Source: Lachnospiraceae bacterium (GTDB lineage: Bacteria > Bacillota > Clostridia > Lachnospirales > Lachnospiraceae). From it: 64,000 nt of DNA. A program made the translations under genes and the position numbers. Below, piece after piece: positions 52,029 through 60,370 of the stretch. The DNA lies in contig CAJTEY010000001.1 of NCBI GenBank assembly GCA_910575775.1, forward strand, positions 310,001 to 374,000, written 5' to 3'. Within the stretch, counting starts at the first letter, position 1, and the number at the start of each line of letters is the position of its first letter. The notes below the pieces were generated by a model that was not told the DNA's origin, made no database searches, and worked only from the letters and a program-made list of their open reading frames with translations.

Positions 52029-53063
52029 TCAGGCCGGATGCACCAGCTTTTTCAGCCGCCGCACCACGCCGCGGCCAATTTTACCCAGATACGCCTTCTT
52101 ATATAGATACCAGGCACGGAGCTTCATCATCTGAAGTCTCATGCCCGCAGGCCTTTTGTTTACTTCCGCATACTTCTTAGACCGTCTTTTGTAGGCCACA
52201 AGCTCCTCCCGGCATTCCTCATCCGTAAACACCCGGCCTTTTCGGTCCATGTAATGCCATCCCGCGTAAATGTTCTGCTCAGATGCCCAGTAGCCGTCTG
52301 ACACATTATGTCTCGCCCAGTACTTCGGCGCCAGAATATACTGCACCGTATCGCTCGTAAAGGCAGGAAAATACGCGAAAGACGAATTTGCAAGCAATAA
52401 ATAACGAGCGTTTTTCAAAATCGAATAGTCCTTTGCAAGGTCAAAGTTGTAAGCCGGAATACCCGGCAGAAACTTGTTCGCCTCCTGCACATCGTTGGTA
52501 ATGATCATAAACTGCATGTCCGGATTGACCCTGCGCATCTGGCGCATCCCCCGGATCCAGTAACTTTTGCGCAAATAAAGCTCCGGTGATCCCATATAGT
52601 CGCTGCAGCGAAGATGCAGGATACAGAGACTGTCCCGACTGTACTCCTTACAGTCGTACTCTGGCTTTACCTTCAGCCATTCCCTGATCTCCTCTTTATG
52701 GGAGATAAAATAGCTTTCCGCCTGCAGATTCCCGTAAAGGAGTGTGTCATCCTCCACCTCGAAAAGCTGCCTGTCCGCGTCCGTCACATAGACTCCATGG
52801 GTCAGGTCGTGGGGGGAATTTCCCGCAAAAAGTCTGGTTTCTTTCTCGTAATAGACCTTTTTATAGTCCTCCTTCTTCGAGGGGACGCCCATATCCAGAT
52901 CCATAAAATACAGCCCGCAGTCGCTGTGCATATTGTTGGCAAAATGCTCCGGGTCAAGCACGCTGAACCGATACCCCAAATCCTGCGCGATACATCTGGC
53001 CGTCACATAGAAAAACAGCTGATTTCCAAGCCCGAAGCCCTCCTGTGTCTCGATTCCTAACAT
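52029..53063 (-). CDS. Divergent GT11-like fucosyltransferase superfamily protein
   Basis: 344 residues. The N-terminus IETQEGFGLGNQLFFYVTAR resembles the GLGNQ...Y of GT11, and CILHLRCSDYMGSPELYLRK occupies the H-x-R-R-G-D position with Cys-Ser replacing Arg-Gly; RYLLLANSSFAYFPAFTSDT matches the later ANSSFS block. The second arginine that contacts GDP in classical members is therefore changed, so donor preference may differ. It is directly coupled to the ABC exporter: the GGAGG ribosome site lies in the exporter's last codons and ATG 53063 follows its stop without a gap. Confidence 0.75.
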   Translation of the reverse strand: MLGIETQEGFGLGNQLFFYVTARCIAQDLGYRFSVLDPEHFANNMHSDCGLYFMDLDMGVPSKKEDYKKVYYEKETRLFAGNSPHDLTHGVYVTDADRQLFEVEDDTLLYGNLQAESYFISHKEEIREWLKVKPEYDCKEYSRDSLCILHLRCSDYMGSPELYLRKSYWIRGMRQMRRVNPDMQFMIITNDVQEANKFLPGIPAYNFDLAKDYSILKNARYLLLANSSFAYFPAFTSDTVQYILAPKYWARHNVSDGYWASEQNIYAGWHYMDRKGRVFTDEECREELVAYKRRSKKYAEVNKRPAGMRLQMMKLRAWYLYKKAYLGKIGRGVVRRLKKLVHPA

Positions 53064-54848
53064 TTATTCCTCCAGATTTGTCTGCGCAATTTTCCCGTTT
53101 TCCACCTTATATATCACATCGCACTTGGCAATGGTATTCAGCCGGTGAGCAATAATCACCATCGTCTTTTTGCCATGGAAACTGTTGACAGCCTCCATCA
53201 CCGCCGACTCCGTGTCGCCGTCCAGCGCGGAAGTGGCCTCGTCAAAGACAAGAATCTCAGGATTGTGGTAGAGCGCCCTTGCGATCCCAAGCCTCTGCCT
53301 CTGTCCGCCGGAAATTCTGACACCCCTGTCACCTATTGTCGTCTCCAGTCCCTCCGGCAGCTCCTCCACAAAGCTCTTGAGCTGTGCTTCCTCCAGCACT
53401 TCCCAGATTCTCTTATCATCGATCCTGTCCGCATCTATGCCGAAGGCGATGTTGTCCCGGATGGACTCGTCGATCAGATAGATGGACTGGGGAATGTAGC
53501 CGATCTTGGAAAGCCAGGACGGGTAATTTTCAAAAATATCTCTGCCGTCACAGGTGATCGTCCCTTCCTGCACATGTAAAAGACCCAGCAGAATGTCCAC
53601 AATGGTGGATTTACCGGCACCTGAAGGCCCCATAATGCCTACCGACTGCCCCTTTCTGACCTCCATATGTGCGTCCGTGAAAATAGGCTTCTCCGTATTC
53701 GGATAGGAGAAGCTGATATGATCCAGCACGATTTTGTCCGTCAGCGCAAGCGGCGGTTTCTCCTGCTTTTCCTCTCCCGTAAGCCCGGTCACGCTGCCGT
53801 TCACATCGCGCTTCATATGATCCGTCAGGTTCTCATACAGATAATCCAGACACGGCTGCGCGTAAGCGATCTCCGACAGATAAGTGTTGATGCGGTTGGT
53901 GGCCGGCATCACCCGCACCGCCGCCGCCGCAAAGGCCATAAGCTGGGGCATCAGCACGGTGATATCGCCGTCCTGCAGGATATAAACAAGAATAAAGGAC
54001 AACATCGCGGCAATAAACACAGTCTCGATCAGCAGCCGCGGCGTATTGTTCATCACCGCATAGTTTCTCGCCACATTGGCCCCGACCGCACCGCTCTCAT
54101 AATAATTGCGCACAAAGAACTCTTCCCTGTGCAGCACCTTCACATCCTTCAGGCCGTAAATAGACTGGATTCTCCACTTGGCAATCCGTGACTGGATTGC
54201 CTGGTTCTTTCGCCCGATGGCATTCAGACGGGGCTTGAGCACTCTGGTAATCATCAGCGTCATCCCGAGAAAGAGCACACCACAGCCTATGGAAATGAGC
54301 GGACTCATCCACATCAGCACGATGCAGATGGATACCGCCACCACAATCTCTGTGGTCATCTGGATCAGCACCAGGATCAATTGGAAGGCGTTGGGAATAT
54401 CGCTGTCCGTCAGCCGGAATACTGTGGGAATGTCGGCCCCCAGATAATCTTCATAAGGACGGTTTAAGAACTCCCGCATGACCCGGCTGATCATTCGGTT
54501 GCGGTTCCTGGTCACAAACGTGTTCTGCACATAAGTCAGAAAAAGAAGATATACGTTCTTAAAGACAAAAATGCCTATCAGAACGCTGAGCATCCAGATA
54601 ATGAGGGTTCTGGATGAGTCTATCCCCAGAGTGGCGGCAGCTTTCCCCACCAGTTCATTCTCCATGATTTTGTCCGGCGCCATAACCGCCTCCGCCACAG
54701 GAAGCATCATGGAAACGCCCAATGTCTCTAAAATACCGCCGATCAGGATCAGAAAGGCCAGACCGCCAAGCTGCCAAAACTGTTTTCGGTCAAAAAGATA
54801 TGCAATTTTTTGCAGCAGGCCCACATGTTCCTGACTCTGTTTCTTCAT
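53064..54848 (-). CDS. ABC exporter, PglK/MsbA-like (second copy)
   Basis: 594-residue half-transporter with six N-terminal membrane segments (QLGGLAFLILIGGILETLGV first) and an ATPase with Walker A GPSGAGKST, Q-loop IGYIPQSIYLIDE, signature ISGGQRQRLGIARAL and Walker B ILVFDEATSALD. It is similar in order and length to the exporter at 23922-25700 and is probably a paralogue. It would move a lipid-linked oligosaccharide across the membrane. No Wzx gene was found in this half, which supports that idea. ATG 54848 has AGGAA about ten nt upstream; the fucosyltransferase-like gene follows immediately. Confidence 0.92.
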   Translation of the reverse strand: MKKQSQEHVGLLQKIAYLFDRKQFWQLGGLAFLILIGGILETLGVSMMLPVAEAVMAPDKIMENELVGKAAATLGIDSSRTLIIWMLSVLIGIFVFKNVYLLFLTYVQNTFVTRNRNRMISRVMREFLNRPYEDYLGADIPTVFRLTDSDIPNAFQLILVLIQMTTEIVVAVSICIVLMWMSPLISIGCGVLFLGMTLMITRVLKPRLNAIGRKNQAIQSRIAKWRIQSIYGLKDVKVLHREEFFVRNYYESGAVGANVARNYAVMNNTPRLLIETVFIAAMLSFILVYILQDGDITVLMPQLMAFAAAAVRVMPATNRINTYLSEIAYAQPCLDYLYENLTDHMKRDVNGSVTGLTGEEKQEKPPLALTDKIVLDHISFSYPNTEKPIFTDAHMEVRKGQSVGIMGPSGAGKSTIVDILLGLLHVQEGTITCDGRDIFENYPSWLSKIGYIPQSIYLIDESIRDNIAFGIDADRIDDKRIWEVLEEAQLKSFVEELPEGLETTIGDRGVRISGGQRQRLGIARALYHNPEILVFDEATSALDGDTESAVMEAVNSFHGKKTMVIIAHRLNTIAKCDVIYKVENGKIAQTNLEE

Positions 54849-54878
54849 AATATATAGGTTCCTTCCAAAATGATATGT

Positions 54879-55865
54879 TTACGCCTGTGTAACTATAATT
54901 TTCTGCATGTCCGCCCGGTAAAAGTCGCTGTTATCCGCCCCGTTGAGCCAGCGCTGCGGCGCAAGCACCGTTTTCCCCGGATTCTGATTCAGATAGGACG
55001 CCCACCAGCTGAAACTGCTGTTTGCAAGAATGTGATGCTTGCAGCGGCTCATCAGCAGAAATTCCATATAGTCGTTGTCTCCAGCTCCCTGCAGGTCAAC
55101 CCAGGTGATATCCGCATCCTCCTTGTCCCTATCCTGGCCAAACTGCCTTCTGGCCCATTCCCTGTCATTGGTAAAAAGGAAAAACCGGCATCCCGGATAT
55201 CTCTCCCGCATCTGACGGATTCCTTCTATATAATAAGCGTCCGTACAGATCCCGCCGTAAAGGTTCTGGTTTTCGGGCGTCAGATAGTCCCCCCTGCGCA
55301 CATGCAGGCTTACAGAACACCCGTTATTAATTTTCTGCAAATACTGTCCGGCAGATTTTCTCTCCCCGCCGTTTTCGCTGCGTCCTTTCTTTTCCTTTCC
55401 GGCTTTCCCGGCATCTCCGCTCTCACCGCTGCTCCACAGGCCAGCCTTTTCCAGATACGCCGACAGCCTGTCCGTATCGTAAGCATCACGCACCTGCTTC
55501 TCCACAGGCTGGAAATATTTTTCTGTCTGCCAGTAGCCTTCCAGGTAAATGTCATCCCAGTTCAGCACCTCCGGGATGAAAAGCTTGCCCTGTTCAAAAT
55601 ACGATTTCTTATGTCTGCCAAAGAGCTTCCGTCTCACCCGGTGCCACGGCAGCATGGAAGAGTCCAGCATCTTCCGAAGTTCTTCCCCGGAAGGCCGTTC
55701 ATAAGTGATCCCGAAAGGAGCAAGCGCCGGCATTCTCTGGGCATCCTGCTCGAACCCGGAAACATCATCTATTTTGACCTCCCTGCCAAGGTCTTTCAGT
55801 TGCAAATAAAGGGCGTACTGGAACATCTGGTTGCCCAAGCCGCCCGCAAGTTGTATGATTACCAT
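54879..55865 (-). CDS. Alpha-1,2-fucosyltransferase, GT11, with linker insertion
   Basis: About 328 residues. MVIIQLAGGLGNQMFQYALY, VSLHVRRGDYLTP and HILANSSFSWWASYLN are the three GT11 hallmarks in order. Between them an extra low-complexity stretch, rich in Gly, Ser, Glu and Lys (SGESGDAGKAGKEKKGRSEN), is absent from typical members and looks like a surface loop. Starts are ambiguous: ATG 55865 gives the family N-terminus, ATG 55877 adds four residues and TTG 55907 fourteen. None has a strong ribosome site. GDP-fucose synthesis genes are outside the window. Confidence 0.88.
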   Translation of the reverse strand: MVIIQLAGGLGNQMFQYALYLQLKDLGREVKIDDVSGFEQDAQRMPALAPFGITYERPSGEELRKMLDSSMLPWHRVRRKLFGRHKKSYFEQGKLFIPEVLNWDDIYLEGYWQTEKYFQPVEKQVRDAYDTDRLSAYLEKAGLWSSGESGDAGKAGKEKKGRSENGGERKSAGQYLQKINNGCSVSLHVRRGDYLTPENQNLYGGICTDAYYIEGIRQMRERYPGCRFFLFTNDREWARRQFGQDRDKEDADITWVDLQGAGDNDYMEFLLMSRCKHHILANSSFSWWASYLNQNPGKTVLAPQRWLNGADNSDFYRADMQKIIVTQA

Positions 55866-55954
55866 CTTTTCATCCATTTCGAACCATTTTGTGCCGGGAA
55901 ACCGCAAATGAGTCCGACCATTTTACTCCATCTTATCCAAAAGAAAAACGCGCG

Positions 55955-57034
55955 TTATTTATATTTCCCGAGAAGCCGCTTCACTCTCACCTTGCACGGG
56001 ATCACCACCTGTTCGTCCCACCGCAGTTTTCTGCAGTAGGCATCGGGAGAGCGGTAAAAAAGTTTCAGCTTCTTTCGGTCTCCTGGTGCCGCCATCGGAC
56101 TCTGAAAGGCTTCCTCCGCCCTCTTTCTGTCCCTCTCGAGAATTTCCGTCAACCGAAGCAGGTATCCCCCGCCATCCTCCGCCCGGGAAAGCTCCCAGTA
56201 AAATAACAGAAGTCGTTTATAAAAGAAATAATCGTGGGTCAGAGCCAGATCCTCCCTGCCGAGATTTTGCAGCAGCTTCGTCTTCTCGTAATAGGCAGGA
56301 ATCTGATCCGTGAAAGTGCGCGAATTAATCCGACAGTTCATAATGCTGTCCTCTCTGTCTATTATATAGTTATACAGGGCAATGTCAAGGTAAATGCAAC
56401 GTCTGGCGCGCGCCAGAGCCTCCGTGGCAAACACGATATCCTCGTACCAGCGCCCCTCGGGAAACAGATTCTCTGACAGCAGTTCCTTCCGGTAAAGCTT
56501 GTTCCACGCCGCATTCTGAATCGCAAACTCCTCCCGCTCCTCCACATAAGCCCTGAGAGCCTCCTGCCCTTCAAACAGGACTGCCCTGTCCACCGACTCA
56601 TCCAATGTGCGGGAACGGGAAATCTGCCGGTAACGGCAGACTGCCAGATCCGCCTGTTTGTCCTGCAAGGCGGAAAACAGCTTCTCATACATGTCTGGAT
56701 CGATCCAGTCATCCCCGTCCACAAAGCCGATATAGTTTCCCCTTGCCCTCGCGATCCCCGTATTCCTCGCATGCGAAAGGCCTCCGTTCTCCTCGTGTAT
56801 CACCTGTATCCGCGCATCGCTCTCTGCCAGTTTGTCCAAAATTGTCCCGGTAGCGTCCACGGAACCGTCGTCCACCACGATGATTTCCAGATTGCGGTAA
56901 GTCTGCTCACAGACGGAGCGGACTCCCCTCTCAATATAGGCTTCTATATTGTAGGCGGCAACGATTACGGAAATCAGTTCCGTCTGCTCCTCCTTATGCA
57001 ATTCGGGTGGCCGGTACTGCTTCAAAATTTCCAC
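55955..57034 (-). CDS. Glycosyltransferase family 2
   Basis: 359 residues from GTG 57034, whose ribosome site AAGGAG/AAAGG lies 4-9 nt upstream. LISVIVAAYNIEAYIERGVR, NLEIIVVDDGSVDATGTILD, NYIGFVDGDDWIDPDMYEKL (DGDD metal site) and WYEDIVFATEALARARR are the GT2 motifs in normal order. The long N-terminal tail before the first strand (about 18 residues) is charged. Transfers an unknown sugar. The 245-nt gap before it holds the inverted repeat listed separately. Confidence 0.88.
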   Translation of the reverse strand: MEILKQYRPPELHKEEQTELISVIVAAYNIEAYIERGVRSVCEQTYRNLEIIVVDDGSVDATGTILDKLAESDARIQVIHEENGGLSHARNTGIARARGNYIGFVDGDDWIDPDMYEKLFSALQDKQADLAVCRYRQISRSRTLDESVDRAVLFEGQEALRAYVEEREEFAIQNAAWNKLYRKELLSENLFPEGRWYEDIVFATEALARARRCIYLDIALYNYIIDREDSIMNCRINSRTFTDQIPAYYEKTKLLQNLGREDLALTHDYFFYKRLLLFYWELSRAEDGGGYLLRLTEILERDRKRAEEAFQSPMAAPGDRKKLKLFYRSPDAYCRKLRWDEQVVIPCKVRVKRLLGKYK

Positions 57035-57279
57035 TGTCCCTTTCTCCTTCTCTGCTGCGTATCTGTTTTTCGTCTATCCGTTCCCGCCTCTTTGTCTGTA
57101 CATTTCCTGTTCGCAAGGCAGATATATTTCTATCGTTATTCTTTATTCCATCCAGATATCGTTTCTATTATCAGCAATAAATAACACTGACCACCTGTTA
57201 CGAAATCATTTTTCCAAAAATCGCATTTCTTTCGTAACACATGTTTTCCAGCGTTCCTGCGTGGCAATAAATTAAATCT
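57035..57279. promoter_or_regulatory. Intergenic region with 10-bp inverted repeat
   Basis: 245 nt, AT-rich, no ORF of note. It contains TGTTACGAAA at 57196-57205 and its exact complement TTTCGTAACA at 57230-57239, with a 24-bp spacer that is itself nearly palindromic (ATTTTT and AAAAAT around 57209-57221), so a longer imperfect hairpin is possible. Located between the AsnB stop (57280) and the GTG start of the GT2 gene (57034), it could be a terminator or an operator. No run of T follows on the minus strand, so an operator or hairpin leader is slightly favoured. No -35/-10 pair was clear. Confidence 0.45.
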
Positions 57280-59232
57280 TCATTTTATATTTCTATGCAT
57301 CCACCACTCCTGAAACATCAGAATGTACCAAATCTGCGGTCTCCAGATGTTTCCTATAATATAATCATCCCATAATTTTTTGACCGCCGTCGTGTCAAAT
57401 AGCCCCTGCTCTTCCAAAAGGGAAGACGCCAGCAGGCTCTCTGCCCATTCTCTCAGCTCCTTCTCCTTCAACCATCGGTGAAGCGGAATGGAGAATCCTT
57501 TTTTGGGTCGTTCCATCAGTTCCCGGGGCACGTAGCGATATAAAATATTCCGCAGAATCTTTTTGCTGAGGCCGCCTCCCTGCCGGTAAGACAGGGGAAG
57601 CGTCCACGCAAATTCCACCACATCCTTGTCCAGCATCGGCACACGCGTCTCCAGCGACACTGCCATCGCCGTCCTGTCCACCTTGGTCAGAATATCGTCG
57701 GGATGGTACATCAGCAGATCCATCAGCATGAGATTGTGCTGCTGCTCCTCCAGAAGCCCGGAAGGGTATGTGTCCATCCATGTTTTGCCTGCCCTGCGGG
57801 ACTGTATGGCATCCCAGGTGCCAAAATCCGCAGCCCGTCCCGCTACGCCGCCCCTGACCAGCCCGAGTCCTTCGCCGATCTCCGAGCGCAGGTACATATC
57901 CTCTATGGACTTCGCCCCCAGCAGCCTCGCCCTGGTCGCCAGGGAAGCCTTTCCCGAAGCGGCAGCAACCCCCAAAAGGGCGCTTGCGGGAAAGCGCAGG
58001 GCACCCGGTATCTTTCTCACTTTATTCCAGATGCAGTCAATAGAATAATAGGTGTTATACCCACAGAACAGCTCGTCTCCGCCGTCTCCGCTCAAAGACA
58101 CCGTCACATGCTCCCTCGTGATACGACTCACCAGATAGGTGGGAATCTGGGAAGAATCCGCAAAGGGTTCCCCAAACATCCCCGCCAGCATCGGAATCAC
58201 GCTTTTGGCATCCTCCTCCGTGATATAGACCTCCGTATGCTGCGTTCCCAGATGGGCGGCGATCTCCTTCGCTGCCGGCGCCTCATTGTACTGCTCCTCC
58301 CACATGCCCACCGTAAAGGTTCTGACCTTCTGCGCGCTCTGTGCCTGCATCAGCGCCACTACCGTACTGCTGTCAATCCCGGCAGACAAAAAAGCGCCTA
58401 CGGGCACATCCGCTGACATCTGTCCGGCGATAGATTCCCGCAACAGACGCTCCAGCTCATCCGCCGCTTCCTCCTCACTTCCCCGAAAGAGATTTTTCTG
58501 CCCGGAAACCGCCGTTTCCATCATCGACCAATACTCTTCCATCTCTGGTTTGTCAAATGGTGCTTTAACCTTTAATATTTTTCCCGGTTCCAGCTTCCAG
58601 ATTCCTCGGTACACGGTGTAGGGCGCCGGAATATAACCATAACGCATGTAATCGCCCATAATATCTACGTTGACTGGATTGGTAAATCCATCCAGGGCGG
58701 CGATGGAACAGAGATCCGAACCAAAGACAAAGCTGCCATCATTCTCACTGTTATTTATATCATCCTTTAATATTCCATAAAATAACGGTTTTTCTCCAAC
58801 TCTGTCCCGAGCAAGAAATAACACACGTTCTTCCCTGTCATACAACGCAATCGCAAACATTCCCTTGGCCATTTTCAGTGTATCTTTGAGACCGTATGCG
58901 GCAATCGCCTCCAGAAGCGTTTCCGTGTCGGAAGTTCCCCGGAAGGCAGCCGCCTTCCCCTCCGCCGACAGCTTTTTCCGAATGGAAACATGATTATAAA
59001 TCTCCCCGTTGAAGGCGATCACATATCTGCCGTCGTGGGAAACCATGGGCTGTGCTCCCGCCGGCGACAGATCCACGATCGAAAGCCGCCTGTGTCCAAG
59101 CACCACCCTGTGGTCATCGGAGACCCAGATCCCCGAGGCATCCGGCCCCCGATGGTACATTTTATCACACATCCGCCCGATATTCTTTTGCCAGTCTCCT
59201 TTGAAATTACAAAAACCCGCGATTCCACACAT
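57280..59232 (-). CDS. asnB: Asparagine synthetase (glutamine-hydrolysing) family, AsnB
   Basis: 650 residues, full length. MCGIAGFCNFKG gives the nucleophilic Cys2, then KMYHRGPDASGIWV and IVDLSPAGAQPMVS for the glutaminase. The synthetase has FLSAGIDSSTVVALM as PP-loop (SAGIDS instead of SGGxDS) and SLSGDGGDELFCGYNTYYSI, RVPMLDKDVVEF and PKKGFSIPLHRWL. It can make asparagine or, in a capsule locus, amidate a sugar carboxylate. There are three family members in the window (see 15358-17031 and 61687-63594). ATG 59232 has AAAGGA at ten nt. The downstream gap of 245 nt is listed separately. Confidence 0.92.
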   Translation of the reverse strand: MCGIAGFCNFKGDWQKNIGRMCDKMYHRGPDASGIWVSDDHRVVLGHRRLSIVDLSPAGAQPMVSHDGRYVIAFNGEIYNHVSIRKKLSAEGKAAAFRGTSDTETLLEAIAAYGLKDTLKMAKGMFAIALYDREERVLFLARDRVGEKPLFYGILKDDINNSENDGSFVFGSDLCSIAALDGFTNPVNVDIMGDYMRYGYIPAPYTVYRGIWKLEPGKILKVKAPFDKPEMEEYWSMMETAVSGQKNLFRGSEEEAADELERLLRESIAGQMSADVPVGAFLSAGIDSSTVVALMQAQSAQKVRTFTVGMWEEQYNEAPAAKEIAAHLGTQHTEVYITEEDAKSVIPMLAGMFGEPFADSSQIPTYLVSRITREHVTVSLSGDGGDELFCGYNTYYSIDCIWNKVRKIPGALRFPASALLGVAAASGKASLATRARLLGAKSIEDMYLRSEIGEGLGLVRGGVAGRAADFGTWDAIQSRRAGKTWMDTYPSGLLEEQQHNLMLMDLLMYHPDDILTKVDRTAMAVSLETRVPMLDKDVVEFAWTLPLSYRQGGGLSKKILRNILYRYVPRELMERPKKGFSIPLHRWLKEKELREWAESLLASSLLEEQGLFDTTAVKKLWDDYIIGNIWRPQIWYILMFQEWWMHRNIK

Positions 59233-59278
59233 ATGTTATTTATCCTTTCCTCCATGCCTCAGATACCGTTTTTATGTC

Positions 59279-60370
59279 TTATTCCTCAATGATCTCCGCG
59301 TAATCGCCGTTTGCAATCCGCTCTCTGATGGTTCTGACTGCCTCTTCCTGCCTTGCCTGCCACAGTTCGTAGGAAGCGTCCCAGGAGTCGTAGGAAGCGT
59401 CCCCTCGGTGGTCGGGAAACGTATAGTGTGCCGTCAGGTATTCCTTCAGAAAATCCGTGCACTTTTCCGCCCCTGCCGCGTTAGTGTGACTGCCATAATC
59501 CGCAAAATCCTCCTCAAAGACAATGCCGATCTCATCGTAATAATCATTCATATTCAAAAAGGCGTATCCGCTTTCCTCCACGATCCCTGCCAGATAATTG
59601 AACATCTGCTGTTCCTCCAGAGATTCCCCATACGGAGAGACGATAAACAACGCCTCCCGCCCATTCTCTTTCAAGTAGGCAATCAGTTCCCGCAAATATT
59701 CCTCCTGCTCCTGCGGCACTGCCAGAACTCCCTCCGCGCCGCCGCAAAGAGGTTTGGGCTGAGGCCCCACCTCATCCCGGAAGGTATAGCCCTTTAACGG
59801 ATGTCTGTGGCGGTAGAACATATTCGCCCACTCCGAAGGGAGTGCCAGCATTTTCCAGTTTGTGTGATATTTCATAATATCGATATAGTAGCTTAACCGG
59901 CCTTCTGCATCGTCTTCCGGTACCAGTCCCTGTATCGTCCTGATCCGCTGAGGCGAATAGCGCAGATTATCCGTCACGCCGCGTGTGTAAGCCATATTCT
60001 CCATCAATCCGGCTTCTTCCATCGTAAACATGCGCATCTCAAAAATGTAGAGCGAAGGCGACTGGGTTTTCTCCGCCTCCTCGGCCAGATAACGCATGGC
60101 CGCCGGACGCTGCACGTTAGTAGAGAGCGGATACATCGCAATGCCCGTCTCCCCCCACAGCTTTGGCGCCGCATAATACGGAAAAACCGGACTTGATCCG
60201 ATCATCACCACATCCAGCGAATCCTTTTTCTCCGCATAAAAGCCCGCAAAGCGATCCTTCACATCGCCATTGGTTCTCACCATATAGGAAACAGGCACGA
60301 GAATGGCCAGGAACAGCAGCACAAAAATAGCCGCCTGCAGAATTGTTTTATTATTACGCATGTTATCCAT
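59279..60370 (-). CDS. SGNH-like membrane-anchored protein
   Basis: About 363 residues. One N-terminal membrane segment (ILQAAIFVLLFLAILVPVSY, about residues 9-28) with the rest outside. LDVVMIGSSPVFPYYAAPKL is a G-x-S block I and FADYGSHTNAAGAEKCTDFL is the D/H-containing block V of SGNH hydrolases and of DltD/AlgJ-type O-acetyl transfer partners. Such proteins hydrolyse or transfer acyl groups on glycans. No MBOAT partner gene was found. A 21-bp direct repeat near the C-terminus duplicates the DASY-type segment. Start ATG 60370 is preferred: GAGGAG lies 7 nt upstream and it overlaps the GT4 stop by 8 nt. Confidence 0.75.
   Translation of the reverse strand: MDNMRNNKTILQAAIFVLLFLAILVPVSYMVRTNGDVKDRFAGFYAEKKDSLDVVMIGSSPVFPYYAAPKLWGETGIAMYPLSTNVQRPAAMRYLAEEAEKTQSPSLYIFEMRMFTMEEAGLMENMAYTRGVTDNLRYSPQRIRTIQGLVPEDDAEGRLSYYIDIMKYHTNWKMLALPSEWANMFYRHRHPLKGYTFRDEVGPQPKPLCGGAEGVLAVPQEQEEYLRELIAYLKENGREALFIVSPYGESLEEQQMFNYLAGIVEESGYAFLNMNDYYDEIGIVFEEDFADYGSHTNAAGAEKCTDFLKEYLTAHYTFPDHRGDASYDSWDASYELWQARQEEAVRTIRERIANGDYAEIIEE

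Noticed and set aside
57035-57279. Rho-independent terminator after the AsnB gene
   Set aside because: The inverted repeat is long but no T run follows on the coding strand, so a terminator is not supported.
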